Shown here: positions 1 through 6,995 of the stretch, in pieces
Numbering within the stretch: the first letter of the stretch is position 1
How the letters are laid out: the number at the start of each line of letters is the position of its first letter
Source of the DNA: a virus
DNA length: 38,390 nt
IMG/VR virus record: IMGVR_UViG_3300045911_000580
Location: 1 to 38,390 of that record
Reading direction: 5' to 3' (one strand)
Translations under genes and position numbers: made by a program
Notes under the pieces: model-generated
Told to the model about the DNA's origin: nothing
Database searches by the model: none
Seen by the model: the letters and a program-made list of their open reading frames with translations, nothing else

Positions 1-127
1 CGCGATCCCCGCAAAGCGAGACGAGCGCGCCGTGCGGTGGCTCGGAGACCGCGGGCTGAGCGCGCTACGCATCACGCAGCTGGACTTGTGCCGCGTGCTG
101 CCGTGGGGGCTGCCGTGTCCGGCGTGG
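1..127. repeat. Terminal direct repeat, left copy (circular join)
   Basis: Bases 1-127 are identical to 38264-38390. An exact repeat of 127 bp at the two ends is what a short-read assembler leaves when it closes a circular or circularly permuted molecule with k=127, so the unit genome is 38,263 bp. The repeat lies inside the primase coding sequence, whose frame is preserved across the join, which supports circularity over a real terminal repeat. Confidence 0.93.
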
Positions 128-673
128 GCTGGCCGGCCCGCGCTCGAGGCCACCGAGGACAAGGCGGCCGTCGAAGCGCGACCGTGGTCGCGGTCCGCGT
201 ACCGATGCGTGTTCCCGATGTTCGACGCGTCGGGGGAGATGCGGTCGCTCCTCGCGCGCTACGTCGGTCGACCTCCATCGAACGAGCCGAGGCCCCACAA
301 GCGCGCTGCGCTCAAGAGCCGCGCCCCGCATGGCTTCGAGCGCCGGGGTCTGGTACTCGCGTGCCCGGCCGGAGTACGCCTCCTGCGCGGCGAAGCCCTG
401 GGTCCCGTGCGTGTCGTGATCAGCGAGGGCGAGATGGACCTGTGCTCCTGGGCGACCGCGGCGAAAGCGCCCGCGGGAGAGACGCTCGCGACGCTCGGCG
501 TGTTCGCGGGCGGGTGGACGGCTGCGCACGCGGCGCGGGTGCCGGACGGCGCGACGGTGGTGATCGCCACCCACCACGATGCGGGCGGCGAGGCCTACGC
601 GCGGCAGATCGTCGAGACGCTCGAGGCGCGGCGCGCGGCGGGCGTCCTTCGCATCAAGCGGTGGCAGCCATGA
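1..673 (+). CDS. DNA primase, C-terminal Toprim part (gene continues from 37827 across the join)
   Basis: This is the 3' part of a 369-residue primase that starts at GTG 37827 and crosses the circular join; base 1 is the third base of a codon. It carries a Toprim-like core: a glutamate motif SEGEMD, a glycine turn GVFAGG and a metal motif ATHHDAGGEAYA, where the first Asp of the usual DxD is replaced by His. The N-terminal part has a zinc ribbon. Together these fit a phage primase that lays RNA primers for genome replication. It ends with an ATGA overlap into the helicase-like gene, suggesting translational coupling and a primase-helicase pair. The family assignment rests on motifs and context; the exact subfamily is unknown. 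Confidence 0.8.
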   Translation, partial: AIPAKRDERAVRWLGDRGLSALRITQLDLCRVLPWGLPCPAWAGRPALEATEDKAAVEARPWSRSAYRCVFPMFDASGEMRSLLARYVGRPPSNEPRPHKRAALKSRAPHGFERRGLVLACPAGVRLLRGEALGPVRVVISEGEMDLCSWATAAKAPAGETLATLGVFAGGWTAAHAARVPDGATVVIATHHDAGGEAYARQIVETLEARRAAGVLRIKRWQP

Positions 674-2562
674 GCTCTCTCGACGCGAACGACCTGCTGA
701 TCGCAGGCAAGGACCTCGCCCCTGACGGCGCCGAGCTCGGCGAGCCGGCCAGCGCCATCGAGCTCGGGGAGCGGCCCACCATCGCAGTCACGACCGAGGA
801 GGGCGAGGTCAACGCCCAGGCCGCGCTGGCGCTCGCGCGCGACCGCACCCTCTTCGCCCGCTCGGGGGCCATCGTCCGCGTGCAGCTCGGTGGTGAGGCA
901 CCGACGATCGGCACGGTGCCAGAGGCGATCGTGCAAGAGCGCCTGGCGGTCAACGCGCGGTGGATCAAGCGCGTGGCGCGCACGACGAAGACAGGCGAGG
1001 TCGAGTGGACGGACGTGCCCGTGCACCCGCCCAGCTGGTGCGTGAAGGCCGTGGCTGCGCGCGGGCAGTGGGAGGGGATGCGGCAGCTGCACGGCATCGT
1101 CGAGACCGCGGTGCTGCGCCCCGACGGGACCGTGCTTTCCGCGCCCGGCTACGACGCGCGGAGCGGGCTGATGATGGTCGCCTCCACAAGCAGCTCGCCG
1201 GTGCCCGACCGGCCGACGGCGGCAGATGTCCGCGCTGCGCTCGAGCTGCTCCAAGACGTCGTGTGCGACGTGTGCTGGGCACGCCCGGCGCATCGCTCGA
1301 CGTGGCTCGCCGCGGTCCTCACCCCGCTCGCGAGGGCCGCCTTCGATGGCCCCGCGCCCCTCTTTCTCTTCGAGGCGACCGTCGCGGGATCGGGCAAGGG
1401 TCTGGCCCTCGACTGCGCTGTCCGGATCGCGACCGGTCGGCCGGCCGCGTTCGAGTCGTTCACGACCGACGAGCCCGAGCTGAAGAAGCAGATCGTGACC
1501 TGGGCGAGCTCGGGGCGGAGCGTCGTGGTCTTCGACGAGGTGAGCGGCCGGCTCGATGGCGCTGCGCTTCGGTCGGTGCTCACGGCGCCCTACATCACGG
1601 GCCGGCTGCTCGGTCAGTCGCGCGAGTGGGTAGGGCGCAACGCGATCACCTGGTACGCCACGGGCAACAACGTGGCGATCGGGCCGGAGATGTTCCGCCG
1701 CATCCTGCCGGCGCGCATCATCTCACCCGTCGAGAACCCCGAGACGCGGACCGGGTTCCGACACGCCGACCTGCGCGGCTACGTGAGCCAGCAGGCGCAC
1801 CGGCTGCGAGCCGCGGCGCTGACCATCCTGCGCGGGTACTGCGTCGCGGGGCGGCCCTCCATGGGGCTCTCGACGATGGGCTCGTTCGAGTCGTGGTCGG
1901 GGCTCGTGCGTGAGGCGATCGTCTGGGCGGGCTGGGAAGACCCGGCACTCGCGGTCGAAGCGCTCAAGGAGTCCGACGACCGGACGCCGAAGCTGCGCGC
2001 GCTCGCTGCTCAGTGGCTGCGCCTGCAGACCCAGCTCTACGCCCACGACAAGGGCGTCACGGCGAAGCAGGCCATCGACCACGTCGTCAAGGGGGGAGAC
2101 CCCGGACCCCTCCCCGAGATGCGCGAGCTGCTGCTCGACATCGCAAGCGACAAGAGCGGGACGGTCACGACGAAGACCCTCGGGTACCTCCTGCGAGGCC
2201 TGCACGAGCGCGTCTTCCTCACCGAGAGAGGCGAGGTACGTGTCGCGAGCTCGGGCACGGACCGGGTCGGCGCGAAGCTGTGGAGGGCAACGGTGCTCGG
2301 TGCAGGGGATGCAGGTGATGCAGGTGATGCAGGTGATGTTTCCTACGCGCGCGCGCACGCAACGGTGCTCGGTGCAGGTGATGCAGGGGATGCAGGTGAT
2401 GTTTCCTACGCGCGCGCGCACGCGAGCGGCGCTTCCTCTTCTTCCTCCTCTTCTTCTCTCTCTCACACGGACATAGAACATCCCCTGCATCACCTGCATC
2501 ACCTGCAGGGTGGAGGGGCGAAAGGTGACGACCCGTGGGCGGACGACGAGGGGCCGTTCTGA
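670..2562 (+). CDS. AAA+/SF3-like replicative helicase (ATPase)
   Basis: 630-residue protein starting at ATG 670, overlapping the primase stop (ATGA). A P-loop AGSGKG (Lys243), a Walker B VVVFDEV (Asp289, Glu290), a sensor-like ATGNN near residue 333 and a following RRILPAR arginine stretch mark an ATPase of the type found in phage and plasmid primase-helicases. The residue after the P-loop lysine is Gly, not Ser/Thr. Residues 1-200 are unrecognised; residues 360-530 are helical. The last 90 residues are low complexity: two copies of a GDAGDAGD...VSYARAHA repeat, a poly-Ser run and a His/Leu-rich segment, all produced by the DNA repeats of the candidate origin rather than by an evident protein fold. 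It probably unwinds the origin or fork. Other possibility: a plasmid-type Rep ATPase. Confidence 0.75.
   Translation: MSSLDANDLLIAGKDLAPDGAELGEPASAIELGERPTIAVTTEEGEVNAQAALALARDRTLFARSGAIVRVQLGGEAPTIGTVPEAIVQERLAVNARWIKRVARTTKTGEVEWTDVPVHPPSWCVKAVAARGQWEGMRQLHGIVETAVLRPDGTVLSAPGYDARSGLMMVASTSSSPVPDRPTAADVRAALELLQDVVCDVCWARPAHRSTWLAAVLTPLARAAFDGPAPLFLFEATVAGSGKGLALDCAVRIATGRPAAFESFTTDEPELKKQIVTWASSGRSVVVFDEVSGRLDGAALRSVLTAPYITGRLLGQSREWVGRNAITWYATGNNVAIGPEMFRRILPARIISPVENPETRTGFRHADLRGYVSQQAHRLRAAALTILRGYCVAGRPSMGLSTMGSFESWSGLVREAIVWAGWEDPALAVEALKESDDRTPKLRALAAQWLRLQTQLYAHDKGVTAKQAIDHVVKGGDPGPLPEMRELLLDIASDKSGTVTTKTLGYLLRGLHERVFLTERGEVRVASSGTDRVGAKLWRATVLGAGDAGDAGDAGDVSYARAHATVLGAGDAGDAGDVSYARAHASGASSSSSSSSLSHTDIEHPLHHLHHLQGGGAKGDDPWADDEGPF
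2287..2421 (+). repeat. Tandem 72/63-bp direct repeat containing 9-bp iterons
   Basis: Copy 1 (2287-2358, 72 bp) and copy 2 (2359-2421, 63 bp) begin with the same 18 bases (GCAACGGTGCTCGGTGCA) and end with the same TTTCCTACGCGCGCGCGCAC block. They differ by exactly one 9-bp unit. The middle of each is an array of GGKGATGCA: copy 1 has units at 2305-2313, 2314-2322, 2323-2331 and a partial at 2332-2338; copy 2 has 2377-2385, 2386-2394 and a partial at 2395-2401. The array is in frame with the helicase-like gene, and 9-bp gain or loss preserves the frame. Confidence 0.9.
2287..2508 (+). other. Candidate replication origin with direct and inverted iterons
   Basis: Seven direct copies or partial copies of the 9-mer GGKGATGCA lie at 2305-2401. 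The reverse-complement array is at 2479-2507 (CATCCCC, then TGCATCACC twice, then TGCA). Between them is an almost pure pyrimidine tract (2432-2463) that codes for a Ser run. Iterons inside the 3' half of a replication gene next to a strand-asymmetric tract is the design of the lambda origin inside gene O. Function is inferred from position and architecture. Confidence 0.5.
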
Positions 2563-3332
2563 TGGACCCGCGCAGACCGCACCATCCGTCTTCGAATGGC
2601 CAGCGCCGGGAGGATCCCGGTGAAGCCCCCCCCTCCAACAGTGTTCGAAGGGCCGATGGCCGCGAAGCCCCCCGAAAAGGTGGGGGTCCGTCGGCCAAAA
2701 CCCTGCAAAAAGAGGAAAAGCCCCGCGGTCGGCCCCGGATCGCTCCGCCAGAGATCGCGTCCGAGGGTCAGCGGCTGCTGCTGGAGCGTCCGGAGCCGGT
2801 TGGAGCCCTCGCGCGCCTCGTCGGGGTCGCGGAACAGCGCATCACGGACTGGCGATCGGGCAAGCGACCGCGGCCGGAGGCGGCGCGGAGGCTCCTCTCC
2901 GCCCTGAGCATCCCCGTGGAGGCGTGGACCAGGCCACCTGGGTCCCTCAGTGCGGCTTCGCGGGTCGTCGTGGAGCCGCCAGGGCGGCCGGCGGGACGCC
3001 CGTCGTCGCTCGAGGAGGTCGAGAGCATGCTCGACGAGCTCCGGACGCCCCGGCTGGGCCTCACGGACCGCGAGCAGCAGGACCGGCTAGCGCAGCGGGT
3101 GCGCCTCCTCGGTCTCAAGGCGAAGATCGAGTACCAGGAACGCCTCGTCGAGGACTCGATCGTGCGGTCTCACCCCCGGTGGGCGGAGATCCGGAGCGCC
3201 CTCCGGGAGGCGCTCGCCCCGCATCCGGCCGCGCTCGAGGCCGTGCGCACGCGGTTGGGTGCGCTGAAGGCGTGGGAGGACGCCTCGGCCCAGCTAGAGG
3301 CGCAGGAGGGCGACGAGGAGGGCGCACCGTGA
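2562..3332 (+). CDS. Terminase small subunit-like DNA-binding protein
   Basis: 256 residues from ATG 2562, which shares its A with the stop of the upstream gene (TGATG). Residues 1-65 are basic, Pro/Gly-rich and disordered-looking, with an AT-hook-like PRGRPR. Residues 78-121 look like a helix-turn-helix (ARLVGVAEQRITDWRSGKR followed by a helix). Residues 140-250 are charged and helical, consistent with oligomerisation. It overlaps the start of the large terminase (GTGA), so its role as the packaging-site recognition subunit is inferred mainly from position and the HTH. No in-frame ATG or GTG was seen between 2562 and the HTH, so the long N-terminus appears genuine. Alternative: a transcriptional regulator of late genes. 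Confidence 0.6.
   Translation: MDPRRPHHPSSNGQRREDPGEAPPSNSVRRADGREAPRKGGGPSAKTLQKEEKPRGRPRIAPPEIASEGQRLLLERPEPVGALARLVGVAEQRITDWRSGKRPRPEAARRLLSALSIPVEAWTRPPGSLSAASRVVVEPPGRPAGRPSSLEEVESMLDELRTPRLGLTDREQQDRLAQRVRLLGLKAKIEYQERLVEDSIVRSHPRWAEIRSALREALAPHPAALEAVRTRLGALKAWEDASAQLEAQEGDEEGAP
2651..2696 (+). other. Nested stem-loop in the 5' part of the small terminase gene
   Basis: GGCCGA (2651-2656) pairs with TCGGCC (2691-2696). Inside it CCCCC (2669-2673) pairs with GGGGG (2682-2686) around a CGAAAAGG-type loop. An A-rich stretch follows. Packaging (pac) sites often lie in or near the small terminase gene, so this is a candidate; an RNA structure affecting translation is equally possible. Confidence 0.3.
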
Positions 3333-5065
3333 CGCTGCGCGCGGAGGATCGGTTCGCGCGCCTGGCTCGTCGTGGCCCGAGCTCGCCAGGGGCGCGCCGG
3401 ACGATGGTCGCGGACCTCCACGAGCTTTTCGGCGCGCTGCTCGAGGAGGCTCGCGCCGTGCGGTGGCCCTCCGCACGGTACGCCCACGAGCCCGTGCGGT
3501 TCTGCGAGGAGGTCCTGGGCTTCGAGCCGTGGTCCCGACAGATCGAGATCCTGCGTGCGTTGGCCGGGCACCAGCGCGTGGCGGTCCTCTCCGGCCAGAA
3601 GACCGGCAAGACCAGGATCGCCGCGGCCGCGGCGCTGTGGTTCTACGCGACGGTCCCCGGTGGACGCGTCTTCCTGAGCGCTCCGCGAGCCCCGCAGATA
3701 CAGGACATCATCTGGCCCGAGGTGTCGGTCCTCCACAGGCAGAGCGGGCGGTGCCTGGTCTGCCGCACGGAGGTGTCCGATGGGCCACGCCCGTGCCAGC
3801 ACAGCGCACCCCTCGACGGCGAGCTCTCGACGCTCGCCACCACGGGTCTCCGCGGCACCGACGACGGGCGCGTCATCCACGCGATCACCGCGAAGACGCT
3901 CGAGGCGCTGGCCGGCTACTCGGGGCCGCAGCTCTGGATCGTCGACGAGTGCTCGGGCGTCGACGATCACGTCTTCGACGTCATCGACGGCAACGGCCTG
4001 GGCGGCGGGCTGAAGGTCCTCATGCTCGGCAACCCGACACGCAACCGCGGCAGGATGTTCGAGATCTTCAACAGCCCCAAGCGCGCGAAGGCGTACGCCC
4101 GCGTGCAGATGTCGTCGGAGGAGGCCGCCGCCGCCCGCGACCGCCGCGGCGAGCCCTTCGGGCACCTCGCGAAGCAGGCTGAGATCGAGGAGCGGCGCGA
4201 GCTCTGGGGCGAGGACAGCGCGCTGTATCTCGTACGCGTGAAGGGCCAGTACGCGCTGAACGAGGACGGCGCGGTCTTCTCCGTCGTCGCCATCTCCGAG
4301 GCCATCGAGCGCTGGGCGGACGACCTCGGTGACGGTCGGCTGTTCATCGGCGTCGACCCGGCAGGCGGCTCGGGATTCGGCGACGAGAGCGTCTTCGCCC
4401 TGCGCCGCGGGACGAAGTGCCTCGGGCTCGTCGCGCGTCGCGGGCTCTCCGAGGACGCCCACCTCCGCGAGATCCTCGACCTGGTCGAAGAGTACAAGCG
4501 AGACCGCGAGCAGCCGGTCGTCGTCGTGGACCGCGAGGGCTCGATTGGCTCGGTGCTCCACGCGCGAATCGTCGAGTACCTGGATCGATTCCGCGGCCCA
4601 GGTCAGCGCGCCCCATTCGAGTACGTGCCCGTCAAGGCGAGCGCGCAGGCCGAGCGGATGCCTCAGGCGTACCCACGCGTCCGCGACGAGCTCATCGCGA
4701 ACCTCGAGCGATGGTTCCGCACTGGGTCGATTCCCGACGACGACCGGCTCGCGAAGGAGCTCTCCGCGGTGTCGTGGGTCGAGCAGGTCGATCAGCGGCT
4801 CAAGGCCACGCCAAAGGACGAGCTCAGGAAGCAGCTCGACCGATCGCCTGACCGGATGGACGCGCTCGCGCTGGCCTGCTGGGAGTCGATCTCCTTGCGC
4901 CTGCAGCCCGGGGACGCGCTACCGCCGAGCGCGCAGCGTGCGCTCGAGCGCGACCGCAGGACGCTGGCGGCGCGGCACGCTGTTGCCGGCGACCCGGTCG
5001 ACGCCAGACTATCCCCCGCGGAGCGTCGCACGATCGAGAGGGAGATCTATCGGAGGGGTCGATGA
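3329..5065 (+). CDS. Terminase large subunit (packaging ATPase-nuclease)
   Basis: 578 residues from GTG 3329 (GTGA overlap with the previous stop); the open frame extends further upstream but the overlap and protein start favour this codon. ATPase domain: Walker A SGQKTGKT (Lys94), Walker B LWIVDE (Asp206, Glu207), and a motif near LMLGNPTRNRG that resembles the coupling motif. Nuclease domain of RNase H fold: first Asp in IGVDPAGG (Asp343), second acidic cluster in VVVVDREG, last in SPDRMDALA. It translocates phage DNA into proheads at the portal and cuts it. It resembles the Mu gp28-type large terminases in its neighbourhood (DUF935-like portal follows after one gene). Full length, no defect seen. 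Confidence 0.92.
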   Translation: MTLRAEDRFARLARRGPSSPGARRTMVADLHELFGALLEEARAVRWPSARYAHEPVRFCEEVLGFEPWSRQIEILRALAGHQRVAVLSGQKTGKTRIAAAAALWFYATVPGGRVFLSAPRAPQIQDIIWPEVSVLHRQSGRCLVCRTEVSDGPRPCQHSAPLDGELSTLATTGLRGTDDGRVIHAITAKTLEALAGYSGPQLWIVDECSGVDDHVFDVIDGNGLGGGLKVLMLGNPTRNRGRMFEIFNSPKRAKAYARVQMSSEEAAAARDRRGEPFGHLAKQAEIEERRELWGEDSALYLVRVKGQYALNEDGAVFSVVAISEAIERWADDLGDGRLFIGVDPAGGSGFGDESVFALRRGTKCLGLVARRGLSEDAHLREILDLVEEYKRDREQPVVVVDREGSIGSVLHARIVEYLDRFRGPGQRAPFEYVPVKASAQAERMPQAYPRVRDELIANLERWFRTGSIPDDDRLAKELSAVSWVEQVDQRLKATPKDELRKQLDRSPDRMDALALACWESISLRLQPGDALPPSAQRALERDRRTLAARHAVAGDPVDARLSPAERRTIEREIYRRGR

Positions 5066-5676
5066 TCATCACGCCGGCGATGCAGAGGGCACGCACCGAG
5101 GGCCGCCGAGCGCTCCTGGCGGTCGTCTACGCCAGGAGCGAGCGCGAGGTCGCCGAGCGAATCGGGGTCGCGCCCTCTACCGTGTCCGGGTGGTGCGCGG
5201 GGAAGTGGCGGCCGGCGGACCGGATGCGTCTCGCGCTCGAGGCCGCGTTCGGAGTGCCGGCCGAGTCGTGGGGCCCCCGAGCGAAGCACTGGCGCCGCCG
5301 CCCTGCGCAGCGTCGCGCCGAGCTCGGGCACGTGACGATGGCGCGACTGGCGGCCGTGTCGCGCACGCACGCGCACGCGCTCCGGAGCTATCTCGCCGGT
5401 CGCACCGACCGGATCCTGCCGTCCACCTGCGAGCGGATCGAGCTGGCGCTCATCGTGTGTGGTCTCACCCACCTGCTCGTGACGCACGCGGACCACGCGG
5501 TCGCCGAGGTGGCCCGCCGCGCACGCGTCGAGCCGGACGTCGTACGTCGGTACCTCCGCCACGGCTCCGTTCGGGCGCTCGAGCGCCGCCGCATCTTCCG
5601 CGCGCTGGAGGCTCACGCGCGGTCCGTGCAGTACGCGAGAAGCGGCGGCCCGCGCCACGTCACGATGCGCGGGTGA
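5062..5676 (+). CDS. Protein of three tandem helix-turn-helix units
   Basis: 204 residues from ATG 5062 (ATGA overlap with terminase). Three HTH-like segments follow each other: residues about 28-64 (EVAERIGVAPSTVSGWCAGK, classic Cro/CI type), 90-130 (MARLAAVSRTHAHALRSYLAG) and 146-182 (VAEVARRARVEPDVVRRYLR). No other domain is visible. It sits between terminase and portal, where a structural gene would be expected, and its stop overlaps the portal start (GTGA). It could control late genes, or help terminase recognise DNA. Family not recognised. Confidence 0.8.
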   Translation: MIITPAMQRARTEGRRALLAVVYARSEREVAERIGVAPSTVSGWCAGKWRPADRMRLALEAAFGVPAESWGPRAKHWRRRPAQRRAELGHVTMARLAAVSRTHAHALRSYLAGRTDRILPSTCERIELALIVCGLTHLLVTHADHAVAEVARRARVEPDVVRRYLRHGSVRALERRRIFRALEAHARSVQYARSGGPRHVTMRG

Positions 5677-6995
5677 GCCTGCTGGATCGACTCTTCGCGC
5701 TGATCGGCCTCTCGGCCTACGACCGTCCCAGCGGTCGTGCGGCGAGGTTGCCGTCGCTCGGGTCGCCGGAGGTCGAAGAGCGCCGCCGTGAGCGCGGAGG
5801 CCAACTCGCAGCGCAGCCATCGAGCAAGAGCGAGTGGTACCAGGCCGACATCGAAGAGGCCGAGCGTGCCGCCGATTGCGGAGACCTGGGACCCGCCGCC
5901 CGGCTGATGCGCGCGGCGCGCCGCGACGGCGTGCTCGTGGGCGTGCTCTCGACCCGCACCGACGGTCTCGTCAGGCTTCCGAAGACCTTCGCTGGCGACG
6001 CCCGGATCGTGCGTGACCTGACGTCGCAGGTCGGGGCGGTGCGGTCGACCTTCGACGAGATGTTTCCGCCGAGCGAGCTCGCGCTGCTGGCTGCCGACGG
6101 CATCCTGCTTGGCGTCGGGGTCGGCGAACTGCGCCCCGTCCCGGGCCGCGAGCATCCCGTGTTCATCCGGCTTGAGCCCGAGTGGCTTCGCTACAGCTGG
6201 TCTGAGGGCCAGTGGTACTACACGTCGGTCCACGGCGATCTGCCGATCACCCCCGGAGACGGCCGCTGGGTGCTGCATACGCCGGGTGGGCGTGTCGCAC
6301 CGTGGAACGCGGGCGTGTGGAAGGCGATCGCGCGCGCGTTCGTGCGACGCGAGATGGCGAGCATGGCCAAGGACAACTACGAGGCGACCCTGGCGAACGC
6401 AGCGCTCGTCGCGGAGGCGCCCGGTGGCGCCACCGAGGCTGCGGCCAGCAACTTCTTCCAGAAGATCGCCAACGCGTGGGGCTTCAACACCCTCTTCGGC
6501 CTCCGGCCGGGGTACAAGCTGTCGCTGCTCGAGAGCAACGGTCGCGGCCACGAGTGCTTCCAGAAGACGATCACCGACACCGGCACCGAGATCATGATCT
6601 GCATCGCGGGGCAGACCGTGACGACGGACGGGGGCACTGGATTCGCGAACGCTGACGTGCACAAGTCCGTTCGCGCCGACTTGATCCAGGCGACCGCGGA
6701 TTCGGTCGCCTACACGATCAACAGCCAGGGGCTGCCGACCTGGGTGGCCCGGAAGTGGGGAATCGGAGCGCTCACGAATCCGGCGGTGGTTGGATGGGAC
6801 GTCACGCCCCCGCGGGACGTCGCGCAGAAGGCCACGGCGCTCGCGCAGGTGGCAAGCGCGATCAAGATGCTGCGTGAGGTGTTCGGAGATCGTCTCGACG
6901 AGCACGCCGTCGCGAAGGAGTTCGGGATACCACTACGCTCGGGCGCCGTTCCAGCACTGCCCGCTCAGGCTAGGGCGGAGGGGGGGCTCAACTGA
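5673..6995 (+). CDS. Portal protein (DUF935 / Mu gp29-like)
   Basis: 440 residues from GTG 5673, overlapping the previous stop (GTGA). The central region (GVGVGELRPVPG, then PEWLRYSW, GRWVLHTPGG, PWNAGVWKAIARAF) and the C-terminal part with a long helical run match the pattern of the DUF935 portal family known from Mu gp29. The dodecameric portal forms the DNA entry/exit ring at one prohead vertex and docks terminase. Next gene starts within its stop codon (TGATG). No Mu gp30/gpF-like head morphogenesis gene follows; the protease comes directly after. Confidence 0.85.
   Translation: MSLLDRLFALIGLSAYDRPSGRAARLPSLGSPEVEERRRERGGQLAAQPSSKSEWYQADIEEAERAADCGDLGPAARLMRAARRDGVLVGVLSTRTDGLVRLPKTFAGDARIVRDLTSQVGAVRSTFDEMFPPSELALLAADGILLGVGVGELRPVPGREHPVFIRLEPEWLRYSWSEGQWYYTSVHGDLPITPGDGRWVLHTPGGRVAPWNAGVWKAIARAFVRREMASMAKDNYEATLANAALVAEAPGGATEAAASNFFQKIANAWGFNTLFGLRPGYKLSLLESNGRGHECFQKTITDTGTEIMICIAGQTVTTDGGTGFANADVHKSVRADLIQATADSVAYTINSQGLPTWVARKWGIGALTNPAVVGWDVTPPRDVAQKATALAQVASAIKMLREVFGDRLDEHAVAKEFGIPLRSGAVPALPAQARAEGGLN

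Noticed and set aside
2305-2401. Short spaced repeats that might suggest a CRISPR array
   Set aside because: The units are only 9 bp, adjacent without spacers, and partly inverted at 2479; they fit iterons instead.
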